DNA from: Mesorhizobium shangrilense
GTDB lineage: Bacteria > Pseudomonadota > Alphaproteobacteria > Rhizobiales > Rhizobiaceae
Direction: 5' to 3'
DNA length: 64,000 nt
NCBI RefSeq assembly: GCF_040537815.1
Contig: NZ_JBEWSZ010000005.1
Location: 193,419 to 257,418, forward strand
The notes beneath the pieces are model-generated. The model did not search any database. It had not been told where the DNA came from and saw only the letters and a program-made list of their open reading frames with translations. Positions 37,565 to 45,436 of this stretch are shown piece after piece; positions within the stretch are counted from its first letter, which is position 1; every line of letters begins with the position of its first letter. Made by a program: the position numbers and the translations under genes.

Positions 37565-38806
37565 ATGTCCACATCGATTTCGCCGCTCGCGCCGAAGAAA
37601 TATCCCAAAATGCCGGCCATAGAGGGCGTGCGCATCGCTACCGCCGAGGCGGGAATAAAGTACAAGAACCGCACCGACCTGCTTGCCATGGTCTTTGATG
37701 CAGGCACTGCAGTCGCCGGCGTCTTCACCAGGTCGAAATGCCCGTCGGCCCCGGTCGACTTCTGTCGGCAGAACCTCGGCGCCGGCAAGGCGCGCGTGCT
37801 CGTCGTCAATTCGGGCAATGCCAACGCCTTCACCGGCAGGAAGGGGCGCGAGTCCACGGCAATGACGGGCGAAGCGGCGGCGAAAGCGGCCGGCTGCACG
37901 GCGGGCGAAGTGTTCCTTGCTTCCACCGGCGTCATCGGCGAGCCGCTCGATACGAGCAAATTCAGCCATCTTCTGGCCGGACTGGTCAAGGATGGCAAGC
38001 CGGACATCTGGACCGAGGCGGCCAAGGCGATCATGACCACCGACACCTATCCCAAGGTGGCGACCGCCACGGTCAAGCTCGGCGATACCGACGTCACCAT
38101 CAACGGCATCGCCAAGGGCGCCGGCATGATCGCCCCCGACATGGCGACGATGCTGTCCTTCATCGCCACCGACGCACCGATCGCCGCGCCGGTCCTGCAG
38201 GATCTTTTGTCACGTGGCACCGCCAAGACCTTCAATGCGGTGACGGTCGACAGCGATACCTCGACCAGCGACACGCTGCTGATCTTTGCCACGGGCGCGG
38301 CTGCCAAGCGCGGCGCGCCGGCGATTAGCGATCCCAAGGATGCGCGCCTCGGCGCGTTTCGCCGCGCGCTCGGCAAGGTGCTGAAATCGCTGGCGCTGCA
38401 AGTGGTGCGCGACGGCGAGGGAGCCCGCAAGCAGGTCGAGGTTACTGTCACCGGCGCGAAGTCGGCCAAGTCGGCCAAGCGCATCGCGCTGTCGATCGCC
38501 AATTCGCCGCTGGTCAAGACGGCGGTGGCCGGCGAGGACGCCAATTGGGGGCGCGTGGTCATGGCCGTCGGCAAGGCCGGCGAACCGGCCGACCGCGACC
38601 GGCTGTCGATCTGGTTCGGCGACAACCGGCTGGCGCATGAGGGCGAGCGCGACCCTGCCTATTCCGAGGAAGCGACATCGACCTACATGAAGCGCGATGA
38701 TATCCGCATCCGCGCCGATGTCGGCATCGGCCGCGGCAAGGCGACGGTGTGGACCTGCGACCTCACCAAGGAATACGTCACCATCAATGGTGACTATCGG
38801 AGCTGA
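37565..38806 (+). CDS. argJ: Bifunctional glutamate N-acetyltransferase / amino-acid acetyltransferase
   Basis: A 413-residue enzyme of arginine synthesis that recycles the acetyl group from N-acetylornithine to glutamate and may also use acetyl-CoA. The self-cleavage site is visible in [11 protein letters not shown], where Thr195 becomes the new N-terminal nucleophile of the beta chain. The start is the ATG at 37565; the frame is open far upstream to 37022, but that part runs opposite the tetR gene and is not conserved in form. The stop overlaps the next start as TGATG, coupling it to the GNAT gene. Confidence 0.95.
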   Translation: MSTSISPLAPKKYPKMPAIEGVRIATAEAGIKYKNRTDLLAMVFDAGTAVAGVFTRSKCPSAPVDFCRQNLGAGKARVLVVNSGNANAFTGRKGRESTAMTGEAAAKAAGCTAGEVFLASTGVIGEPLDTSKFSHLLAGLVKDGKPDIWTEAAKAIMTTDTYPKVATATVKLGDTDVTINGIAKGAGMIAPDMATMLSFIATDAPIAAPVLQDLLSRGTAKTFNAVTVDSDTSTSDTLLIFATGAAAKRGAPAISDPKDARLGAFRRALGKVLKSLALQVVRDGEGARKQVEVTVTGAKSAKSAKRIALSIANSPLVKTAVAGEDANWGRVVMAVGKAGEPADRDRLSIWFGDNRLAHEGERDPAYSEEATSTYMKRDDIRIRADVGIGRGKATVWTCDLTKEYVTINGDYRS

Positions 38807-39588
38807 TGGCATTGGTTTCCAGACATCCGGCAAGTGTGCTCGCGATCGTACGCCGCTATGAAGCGGCGGGCTTTCGCGCATGGCCGGCTGCCGCTGTCCA
38901 CTATGACGGGACCTGGGTGGTGCGGCTGACAGCCGGTCATCCGGCCAAACGGCTGAATTCGGTCAACCCGCTCGACCCCGGCGATATCCAGCACATCGCC
39001 GAGCGCATCGGCCGTGCCAGCCGGCGTTTCGAAGCCTATGGCAGACCGCTGACCTTCCGCGTCTCGCCGCTGTCGGGGCCGGATCTCTCCAAGCATCTCG
39101 ACAAGGAGGGCTGGAGCAGCTTCGCCGAATCGCTGGTCATGCGGTTGCCGCTGGCGGACGCCCAGCTCGATGCCGCCATGGACCAGATTCCGCTGAAGGA
39201 CATCAGCCGCTTCATCGGTGCTGCCCTCAAGGTCAGCGGGTCGGATGTCTCGTTGCGGCCCGGCCTGTCGGAGATCATCGGCGCCATCCAGCCGGAAGCC
39301 GGGCTGTTCGCCCTGGAGCAAGGCATAGAGCCGCTGGCCACGCTGATCTGCGTGCATGATGGTGATCTCGCCGGATTGTTCGAGATCGCCACCCACAAAT
39401 CCGTGCGCAACCAGGGCCATGGCCGGCACCTGATCCTGTCGGCATTGAAATGGGCGCGGCTGCGCGGTGCGCGGGAAGCCTGGCTGCAGGTCGAGGCGGA
39501 TAATGCGCCCGCGCTGGCGCTCTATCGGTCGCTCGGCTTCAATGAAGTCTATCGCTATCACTATCGCCGGCCGCCTGTTCTTGAGTGA
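38806..39588 (+). CDS. GNAT family N-acetyltransferase
   Basis: A 260-residue protein. The C-terminal half (about residues 165-255) is a GNAT domain with the acetyl-CoA loop VRNQGHGRHLI and the terminal APALALYRSLGF. The N-terminal half resembles a second, degenerate GNAT fold. It starts on the last base of the argJ stop codon and runs into mutT, a conserved argJ-GNAT-mutT order in rhizobia. The acceptor is unknown; the context does not prove a role in arginine synthesis. Confidence 0.86.
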   Translation: MALVSRHPASVLAIVRRYEAAGFRAWPAAAVHYDGTWVVRLTAGHPAKRLNSVNPLDPGDIQHIAERIGRASRRFEAYGRPLTFRVSPLSGPDLSKHLDKEGWSSFAESLVMRLPLADAQLDAAMDQIPLKDISRFIGAALKVSGSDVSLRPGLSEIIGAIQPEAGLFALEQGIEPLATLICVHDGDLAGLFEIATHKSVRNQGHGRHLILSALKWARLRGAREAWLQVEADNAPALALYRSLGFNEVYRYHYRRPPVLE

Positions 39589-40019
39589 AATTGGGCATGA
39601 GTGATATGAAGATCGCAGGCAAGCGCCTGCTGCTTGTCGCCGCCTGCGCGCTTGTCGATACCGACGGGCGCGTCCTTCTTGCCCAGCGGCCTGAAGGCAA
39701 GCAACTGGCCGGCCTGTGGGAATTCCCCGGCGGCAAGGTCGAGCCCGGCGAGACGCCGGAACAGTGCATCGTCCGCGAATTGCAGGAGGAGATCGGCATC
39801 GAGACCGAGATTCCATGCCTGGCGCCGCTCACCTTCGCCAGCCATTCCTACGACGATTTCCATCTGCTGATGCCGCTGTTCGTGTGCCGGCGTTTTCGCG
39901 GCATCGCGCAGCCGAGGGAAGGGCAGGCGCTGAAATGGGTGCGGCCCAAGCAGATGCGCGACTATCCGATGCCGCCAGCCGACGCTCCGCTGATCCCTTT
40001 CCTCATCGATCTTCTCTGA
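39585..40019 (+). CDS. mutT: 8-oxo-dGTP diphosphatase MutT (Nudix hydrolase)
   Basis: A 144-residue Nudix enzyme that hydrolyses 8-oxo-dGTP and so prevents oxidative mutation. The Nudix box is complete: G-G-K-V-E-P-G-E-T-P-E, then RELQEEIG, near residues 49-71. The GTG at 39585 overlaps the previous stop by 4 bp; an ATG at 39597 (MSDMKIAGK) is an equally reasonable start. It ends the argJ-GNAT-mutT group. Confidence 0.9.
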   Translation: MKLGMSDMKIAGKRLLLVAACALVDTDGRVLLAQRPEGKQLAGLWEFPGGKVEPGETPEQCIVRELQEEIGIETEIPCLAPLTFASHSYDDFHLLMPLFVCRRFRGIAQPREGQALKWVRPKQMRDYPMPPADAPLIPFLIDLL

Positions 40020-40129
40020 GTAGCGCCTTACAGCCGGCAAACATCCGACCGCCTTTCGGGCGAGCGTTAATGGAAGATTTATCTAGCCGTGAAAAATTGA
40101 AGGACCGCCGACTCGCTGGGAGCCACAGC

Positions 40130-40438
40130 ATGAGCCTTGACAGGGATTGGGACTCGATCCGGCCTGACCGCAGTTTTCGTGCCGCCGATGCCGGCATGGG
40201 CATATTGCGCATCACGCTTCTGTTCGGCTCGGCGGCGGTGGCGCTGGCCCTGATCGCGACGCCTTTTCTCGACAGCCAGACACGCTCGACGCGCGACGCC
40301 TTTGCCAGCGGCGTCGACACGATGACGACCGGTTCGATCAGCCACCGCGACATCTACACGCTGCGCCGGAGCGTGCTGCAGCCGCTGCCCAGTTCCGTCT
40401 GCGTGATCCGTGACAACGGTGTCAGCGGCGACTGCTGA
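40130..40438 (+). CDS. Small single-pass membrane protein of unknown function
   Basis: A 102-residue protein with one hydrophobic segment at about residues 23-43 and a C-terminal part with two cysteines (SVCVIRDNGVSGDC). The GGGAG about 8 bases before the ATG at 40130 supports this start. I do not recognise the family. It lies 110 bp after mutT and about 110 bp before the Flp pilin gene, on the same strand. Confidence 0.7.
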   Translation: MSLDRDWDSIRPDRSFRAADAGMGILRITLLFGSAAVALALIATPFLDSQTRSTRDAFASGVDTMTTGSISHRDIYTLRRSVLQPLPSSVCVIRDNGVSGDC

Positions 40439-40440
40439 CA

Positions 40441-40511
40441 GTTAACAGATTCCCGTAAATGAGCCTGTTTCATAGCCTGTTAAGTCTGTCCCGTTAACCT
40501 TTCTTAACGGG
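40441..40511 (+). promoter_or_regulatory. TTAAC-rich region upstream of the Flp pilin; possible CtrA sites
   Basis: GTTAAC occurs at 40441-40446 and 40493-40498, with a TTAACC half-site at 40494-40499, a GTTAAG at 40479-40484 and TTAACG at 40504-40509. CtrA binds TTAA-N7-TTAAC; here the closest pair is spaced by 6. The last two also form a perfect hairpin, CCCGTTAA / TTAACGGG (40490-40511), which could instead be a terminator or another regulator's site. Confidence 0.4.
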
Positions 40512-40546
40512 TCGAGGCTATGGTCCCCACAAGAGGGTCGACCACC

Positions 40547-40729
40547 ATGAAGACACTGCTGCAACGATTTGTGAAAGATGAAACGGGCGCGACGGCTATC
40601 GAGTATGGCCTGATCGTCGCCGTGCTATCGCTCGCCATCGTTGGCGGTATCGGCCAGGCGTTCAACGCAATTGAGTGGCTGTTCAGCGACAACAACAGCA
40701 AGCTCGCAAACGCTTTCGCCGCCCATTGA
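40547..40729 (+). CDS. Flp/Fap type IVb pilin, orphan
   Basis: A 60-residue prepilin. The short basic leader MKTLLQRFVKDETG precedes the mature N-terminus ATAIEYGLIVAVLS, the class IVb motif with Glu at +5 and Tyr at +6. The TadV/CpaA-type prepilin peptidase would cut after the Gly. Such pilins build Flp (tad) pili used for surface attachment. No tad/cpa gene lies in the window, so assembly must come from elsewhere in the genome. The start is the ATG at 40547 with GAGGG upstream. Confidence 0.9.
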   Translation: MKTLLQRFVKDETGATAIEYGLIVAVLSLAIVGGIGQAFNAIEWLFSDNNSKLANAFAAH

Positions 40730-40744
40730 TCCTGCGGCCGGCAG

Positions 40745-41626
40745 TCAGCGCCCCTCCGGGTCTTCCAATATCCCAGGGTCTTCCAATATCCTTGCCAGCG
40801 ATACCGTCGCCGAGCCCGGCTTCAGCGGTTTTTGTTGCGAGGCGTCTGGCGCCCAGCCGGACATCCAGACGATCGAGAAACTGGCCCTGATGCGACCATC
40901 GGCGTCCGAAAACCGCTCGGCGTAGATTTCGGCGGCGCGGGCAAAGAACTTTCGCGCCCCAGGCCGCCTGGTGCGATCGACAAGCGTGCTGGTTTCGCCC
41001 ATCGCCCGAAGATCAGCCATGAGATCAAACAGCGTTTCATAGCGCACCGTCACCGTCTCGACGTCGGCGACCGGCAAGGCGAAACCGGCGCGTTGCAGGA
41101 GTGCGCCGGCGTCGCGCACGTCGGTGAAAGGGAGGACGCGCGGGCTGGCGCCGCCATAGAGTTCCGTCTCGGCGGCCAGCAGGCTCTCGCGCAATTCGGA
41201 AAGCGTGCCGGCGCCGGCAAAGGCGCCGAGGAAAAGGCCATCCGGCTTCAACGCGCGACGGATCTGGATCAGCATGCCGGGGATGTCGTTCATCGCTTGC
41301 AATGACAGAAGCGAAACAGCCAGGTCGAGGCTTTCTGGGTCGAACGGCACGGTCTCCGGTGGCTCGACCAGCCCTATCGCATCGCCAAGGAATGCCGTGC
41401 TGCCTTCAACGCGCTTGATATCCGCCACCTTGCCGCTTTTGGCGAGTACGTCGGCTGCGGCTTGCGTCTGGCAAAACAGCGCGGCTGCCTTGCCGAACTT
41501 GCGCTCGACCGCGCCAAGCCGGTCTGCGAGGTCTTCCGCAGTGCGTTGCATGAGGAAATCCGCGCCGGCAACCGGATGCGCCAGCGCCCGGCGCTTATGC
41601 GCCAGCCAAAGGGAGGTATCGAGCAT
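40745..41626 (-). CDS. NDUFAF5-like SAM-dependent methyltransferase-fold protein
   Basis: A 293-residue protein that matches the form of mitochondrial NDUFAF5, the complex I assembly factor that hydroxylates an arginine of the NuoB/NDUFS7 subunit. Shared blocks are the IRRALKPDGLFLGAFAGAGT motif, LRESLLAAETELYGGASPR and the terminal KPGSATVS. The function in bacteria is inferred. The C-terminus ends in a tandem duplication (ILEDPG-ILEDPE) made by two 18-bp direct repeats. It is divergent from comF. The start is the ATG at 41624-41626. Confidence 0.82.
   Translation of the reverse strand: MLDTSLWLAHKRRALAHPVAGADFLMQRTAEDLADRLGAVERKFGKAAALFCQTQAAADVLAKSGKVADIKRVEGSTAFLGDAIGLVEPPETVPFDPESLDLAVSLLSLQAMNDIPGMLIQIRRALKPDGLFLGAFAGAGTLSELRESLLAAETELYGGASPRVLPFTDVRDAGALLQRAGFALPVADVETVTVRYETLFDLMADLRAMGETSTLVDRTRRPGARKFFARAAEIYAERFSDADGRIRASFSIVWMSGWAPDASQQKPLKPGSATVSLARILEDPGILEDPEGR
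40758..40793. repeat. Two 18-bp tandem repeats at the 3' end of the NDUFAF5-like gene
   Basis: Copies at 40758-40775 and 40776-40793 begin GGGTCTTCCAATATCC and differ only in their last two bases. Read in frame on the minus strand they encode ILEDP twice, just before the stop. The unit length keeps the frame. Confidence 0.85.
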
Positions 41627-41698
41627 GGGCTGCAATGGGCAGGTCCTTGTTTGTCCGCGCTTCGATATAGTGGTTAAGTGGCGCGGAGGACCAACCAC

Positions 41699-42499
41699 GT
41701 GGCCGATCCGATGCCAGAGATCAAGCATATTGAGATCAGGAGCCTCGCCCGGACGGCACTGGGCTGGCCGGCGCGGATATTGTTTCCGCCGGTCTGCGCC
41801 GGATGCCGCCGCCAGGTTTCGCAGCCTGGCGTGCTGTGCGGCGGCTGCTGGCCGAAACTGCGGCTCCTGGAGCGGCCATGGTGTCCGGTGATGGGAACGC
41901 CGTTCACCCATCATATGGGCGAGGGGTTCCTGTCGGCCGAGGCGATCGCCGACCCGCCACCTTTCGAACGGGCGCGGGCCGCCGTTGCCTATTCCGGCGT
42001 CGCCCGCCAGATGGTGCAAGGGCTGAAGTACCAGGACCGCACGGATCTCGCGCCATGGATGGCGCGCTGGATGGTGCGTGCCGGCGCCGAATTGATCGCC
42101 GACGCCGATGTGGTCGTGCCGGTGCCGCTGCATTGGCGGCGGTTTTTCAGGCGAAAGTTCAACCAGTCGGCCGAGCTGGCAAGAGCGGTGTCGCAACTCA
42201 GTGGCGCCGCCTTCGTTCCGTCCGCGATGCAGCGTGTGAAACCAACCCGCCAGCAGGTGGGGTTGGAAAGAAAGGACCGCGAGGAGAATGTGCGCGCCGC
42301 CTTCCGTGTGCCGAATGAAGCCGAGATCGAGATCGCCGGCCGCCGGGTGCTGCTGATCGACGATGTCTACACAACTGGCGCCACCCTTCGCGCCGCCACC
42401 AAGGCATTGAAAAAGGGCGGCGCCGGCGCGGTCGACGTCCTTACCTTCGCACGTGTGCTGCCTGGGGACTTTCGGGCGGATGAGTCCACGACTATATAA
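41699..42499 (+). CDS. comF: ComF family phosphoribosyltransferase-like protein
   Basis: A protein of 266 residues. A zinc-finger-like head with CAGC and CGGCW is followed by a phosphoribosyltransferase domain whose PRPP loop reads RVLLIDDVYTTGAT near residue 225. ComF is needed for DNA uptake in naturally competent bacteria; in rhizobia its role is unclear. I prefer the GTG at 41699, about 9 bases after GGAGGA; an in-frame GTG at 41678 is also possible. It is divergent from the NDUFAF5-like gene and upstream of grxC. Confidence 0.88.
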   Translation: MADPMPEIKHIEIRSLARTALGWPARILFPPVCAGCRRQVSQPGVLCGGCWPKLRLLERPWCPVMGTPFTHHMGEGFLSAEAIADPPPFERARAAVAYSGVARQMVQGLKYQDRTDLAPWMARWMVRAGAELIADADVVVPVPLHWRRFFRRKFNQSAELARAVSQLSGAAFVPSAMQRVKPTRQQVGLERKDREENVRAAFRVPNEAEIEIAGRRVLLIDDVYTTGATLRAATKALKKGGAGAVDVLTFARVLPGDFRADESTTI

Positions 42500-42542
42500 G
42501 TCGGCAACAGACATTCACTGGAAGAGAATGCGGAACTTCATC

Positions 42543-42812
42543 ATGGTCGATGTCACGATCTATACGCGCATGATGTGCGGCTATTGCACGGCCGCCAAGC
42601 GCCTGCTCGAGCGCAAGGGCGTCGCCTATACCGAGCACGACGCCTCCTTCTCGCCGGAGCTGCGCCAAGAAATGATTTCGCGTGCCCATGGCCGCTCGAC
42701 CTTCCCGCAGATATTCATTGGCGATGCGCATGTCGGCGGCTGCGACGATCTCCATGAACTGGAAGCCCAGGGACGGCTGGACAGGCTGCTCGCCAACGGT
42801 TCGACAATTTGA
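42543..42812 (+). CDS. grxC: Glutaredoxin 3
   Basis: An 89-residue dithiol glutaredoxin with the active site C12-G-Y-C15 and the glutathione-binding STFPQIFIGDAHVGGCDDL block. It reduces disulfides and glutathionylated proteins using glutathione. The start is the ATG at 42543; a longer frame from 42453 overlaps comF. It is followed 10 bp later by the amidase gene and then DUF1178, an order conserved in many alphaproteobacteria. Confidence 0.94.
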   Translation: MVDVTIYTRMMCGYCTAAKRLLERKGVAYTEHDASFSPELRQEMISRAHGRSTFPQIFIGDAHVGGCDDLHELEAQGRLDRLLANGSTI

Positions 42813-42822
42813 GGATATGACG

Positions 42823-43689
42823 ATGGGTGCTTTCAAGGCGGCTGCGATCCAGATGCGTTCAGGCGAGAGCCCGCAGCGCAACGCGGAGGATATGGAACGT
42901 CTGGTGCGCCAGGCCGCAGGCCAGGGCGCGACCTACATCCAGACGCCGGAGATGACCGGCGCCATGGTGCGCGACAAGCATGCGCGAGCCACAGCCTTCA
43001 CCTCCGAGGACAAGGACATCATCGTCGCGACGTCGCGCAGGCTGGCCAGCGAACTCGGCATCTTCCTGCATATCGGGTCGACTGCGATCGTGCGGGCTGA
43101 CGGCAAGCTTGCCAACCGCGCGCTTCTGTTCGGCCCGGACGGCGCGACACTTGCCACCTACGACAAGATCCACATGTTCGACGTCGATCTCGACAATGGC
43201 GAGAGCTGGCGCGAATCCGCTGCCTATGAGCCCGGCGCCGAGGCGGTGGTGACCGAGATCAACGGCACGAAGCTCGGCTTTGCCGTCTGCTACGATCTCC
43301 GTTTTCCGCAATTGTTCCGGGCCGAGGCGCTGGCCGGCGCGCAGGTGCTTACGGTGCCCGCCGCCTTCACGCGCCAGACCGGCGAGGCACACTGGCATGT
43401 GCTGCTCAGGGCGCGCGCCATCGAGAACGGTGCCTATGTGATTGCCGCCGCGCAGGGTGGTTTGCATGAGGATGGCCGCGAGACCTACGGTCATTCGCTG
43501 ATCGTCGATCCCTGGGGCCGCATCATCGCGGAAGTTGCTCATGATGCGCCGGGGGTGATCGTGGCCGAGATCGATCCGGCGCAGTCGCTAGCGGCGCGCA
43601 AGAAAATCCCCAATCTCAAGAACGCCCGGGATTTCACCGTGGATGCCGGGTCGGCGGACGCGCCGTTGCTGCGGGGCGCGGCATCTTGA
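42823..43689 (+). CDS. Carbon-nitrogen hydrolase (Nit-like amidase)
   Basis: A 288-residue enzyme of the nitrilase superfamily. The catalytic triad is visible: Glu43 in QTPEMTG, Lys115 in YDKIHMFDVD and Cys156 in GFAVCYDLRFPQ. This branch (Nit1/Nit2-like) hydrolyses amides such as deaminated glutathione or omega-amides; next to grxC, deaminated glutathione is an attractive substrate, but this is inference. I choose the ATG at 42823, 8 bases after GAGG; an ATG at 42817 is too close to it. Confidence 0.9.
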   Translation: MGAFKAAAIQMRSGESPQRNAEDMERLVRQAAGQGATYIQTPEMTGAMVRDKHARATAFTSEDKDIIVATSRRLASELGIFLHIGSTAIVRADGKLANRALLFGPDGATLATYDKIHMFDVDLDNGESWRESAAYEPGAEAVVTEINGTKLGFAVCYDLRFPQLFRAEALAGAQVLTVPAAFTRQTGEAHWHVLLRARAIENGAYVIAAAQGGLHEDGRETYGHSLIVDPWGRIIAEVAHDAPGVIVAEIDPAQSLAARKKIPNLKNARDFTVDAGSADAPLLRGAAS

Positions 43690-44111
43690 TACGCTTCTCC
43701 CTCATTTGCGAACACGAGCACGAATTCGAAGGCTGGTTTCGTGGCAATGACGATTTCGACATGCAGAAAAAGCGCGGCTTCGTCGATTGCCCGGCCTGCG
43801 GCTCGCACAAGGTGGAGAAGGCCCTGATGGCGCCGGCGGTCTCGACCGCGCGCAAGCAGGAAAAGATCGCGCTGGCAATGGGTGACGCGCAAAAGCAGGC
43901 GCTGGCGCAGTTGAAGGCGATGGCCGAGAAGGTGCGCGAAAACGCTGATTATGTCGGCGACAAATTCGCCGAGGAAGCACGAAAGATCCATTTCGGCGAG
44001 AGCGATGCGCGCGGTATCTATGGCGAGGCAACGCTGGAAGAGGCCAAGGGCCTTGTCGAGGATGGCATCGAGTTCATGCCGATCCCGAGTTTTCCCGACG
44101 ATCGTAACTGA
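43686..44111 (+). CDS. DUF1178 family protein
   Basis: A 141-residue protein of unknown function. It has the N-terminal form MIRFSLICEHEHEFEGWF and a CPACGS zinc-ribbon-like pair near residues 35-40, with a further cysteine in LICEH. The start is a TTG at 43686 that overlaps the stop of the amidase gene by 4 bp (TTGA); this fits the family's usual N-terminus and implies translational coupling. The middle is charged and helical. Confidence 0.88.
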   Translation: MIRFSLICEHEHEFEGWFRGNDDFDMQKKRGFVDCPACGSHKVEKALMAPAVSTARKQEKIALAMGDAQKQALAQLKAMAEKVRENADYVGDKFAEEARKIHFGESDARGIYGEATLEEAKGLVEDGIEFMPIPSFPDDRN

Positions 44112-44116
44112 GTTTC

Positions 44117-44818
44117 ATGACCAAGTCGCGCGGGTTCAAAAAAGCTGAACGGCGACCTTTTTCAAGCGTGTTGCAAGACATTTTCAATTGGCTGGCCATC
44201 AAGGCAAGTGCCAAGCAGACGATCAGCGGGATGGTGATCGTTTTTAGCAAACACAAAGGCAATGAAGCTCCGGATAAGGTTGCCGCAGCACTCCAACTGA
44301 TAAGGGATTTCGACCCCGTCCGGTACAGGCGCGTGGTCCGTGATCTCAAGCGGATCTGGGTCACGACCATTGCCGGTGCGGCAGGTCGGTTCGTGAATTC
44401 GACATCGACTTGCGAGTTCGATGAGCGATTCGTTCTGGGCGAGTACACGACGACCGAGCAGGTGGCCGGTGCGATCGTGCATGAGGCGACGCATGCGCGT
44501 CTCCACCAGTGGGGGATTGGCTACGAGCAGGAGTTGCGCGACCGGGTGGAGCGAGTCTGCATGCGCCGCGAACTGGCCTTCGCGGCGAAACTGCCGGAGG
44601 GGGAAAGTATCCGCCGATGGGTCGAAGCCAGACAGGAGCGTTCTGACTATTCCAATGCAGAATTCAGTGCCCGGGAGATCGCCGGCGCCCGCGATGCCTT
44701 GCTCCAGCTGGACGCTCCGGCTTGGCTTGCGGACATGATGGTTTCGGTCATGCGATGGCGGCATCGGAGGGTCTTAGGGCGGAAGGATGCCGAAAGAGCT
44801 TCTGACCAGCCGAACTGA
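44117..44818 (+). CDS. Unrecognised protein with a HEATH zinc-peptidase-like motif
   Basis: A 233-residue protein that I do not recognise. Residues 118-130 read GAIVHEATHARLH, an HExxH motif with hydrophobic flanks as in zinc peptidases. A Glu at about residue 152 (RRELAFA), some 25 residues later, could be the third ligand. There is no signal peptide; the first 30 residues are basic, and a hydrophobic stretch near residue 40 is short. It begins 5 bp after the DUF1178 stop, so it may be expressed with the grxC group. Protease activity is a guess from the motif. Confidence 0.68.
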   Translation: MTKSRGFKKAERRPFSSVLQDIFNWLAIKASAKQTISGMVIVFSKHKGNEAPDKVAAALQLIRDFDPVRYRRVVRDLKRIWVTTIAGAAGRFVNSTSTCEFDERFVLGEYTTTEQVAGAIVHEATHARLHQWGIGYEQELRDRVERVCMRRELAFAAKLPEGESIRRWVEARQERSDYSNAEFSAREIAGARDALLQLDAPAWLADMMVSVMRWRHRRVLGRKDAERASDQPN

Positions 44819-44853
44819 CTCTTCCTTTCCCGGCCGGCCCTATGCCGGACCGT

Positions 44854-45339
44854 TCAGACCGCACTCGCTATCAACTTTTCAAGCAGGCGAGAGAGCGTTT
44901 CCTGCTCTGCTCGGGTCAGACCGGCGAGGATTTCGTGCTCGTTGGCGACGTGGGCGGTCAGGGCCTCGTCGATCAGCGCGAGACCTTTCTCGGTCAGTTG
45001 CACGACAATGCCGCGCCGGTCATTGGGGTGTGGGCCGCGCAGGGTCAATCCGGCTTTTTCCAGGCGGTCGAGCCGGTTGGTCATGGCGCCTGATGTCACC
45101 ATCGTCGCTTCGTAGAGCGCGGTCGGGGTCAGCGCGTAGGGCGCTCCCGACCGGCGCAGCGTTGCCAGCACATCGAATTCCCCCGGTTGCAGGCCGAATC
45201 TGGCGAACAGTGGAGCGAGCCGGTCTCGCGCAATGAGCGAGGCGGCCTCGTTCAGGCGCCCGAGCACGGCCATGGGAGAAACATCGAGGTCCGGGCGCTC
45301 TCTGTTCCACTGTTCGACCGCTTTTGCCGCGCGATCCAT
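44854..45339 (-). CDS. MarR family transcriptional regulator
   Basis: A 161-residue dimeric winged-helix regulator. The DNA-binding part (about residues 50-115) reads FDVLATLRRSG, then TPTALYEATMVTSGAMTNRLDRLEKAGL and the wing DRRGIVVQLTEKG. It is divergent from an EamA transporter gene, 97 bp apart, with a palindrome between them, so the transporter is the likely target. The ligand is unknown. Confidence 0.92.
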   Translation of the reverse strand: MDRAAKAVEQWNRERPDLDVSPMAVLGRLNEAASLIARDRLAPLFARFGLQPGEFDVLATLRRSGAPYALTPTALYEATMVTSGAMTNRLDRLEKAGLTLRGPHPNDRRGIVVQLTEKGLALIDEALTAHVANEHEILAGLTRAEQETLSRLLEKLIASAV

Positions 45340-45356
45340 CTATCTCACCATTAAAT

Positions 45357-45372
45357 ATCTTGACGTTAAGAA
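45357..45372. promoter_or_regulatory. MarR-type operator between marR and eamA genes
   Basis: ATCTTGACGTTAAGAA contains the near-perfect dyad TCTTG-ACGT-TAAGA, with one mismatched pair. It lies 17 bp upstream of the regulator's start codon and 65 bp upstream of the transporter start, the classic position for control of both genes. Confidence 0.6.
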
Positions 45373-45436
45373 TCTTTGCGTTATCTTACTCTAGGATACA
45401 ACGTGGCCGAGCGCCATATCGACGACTGGACATCCG

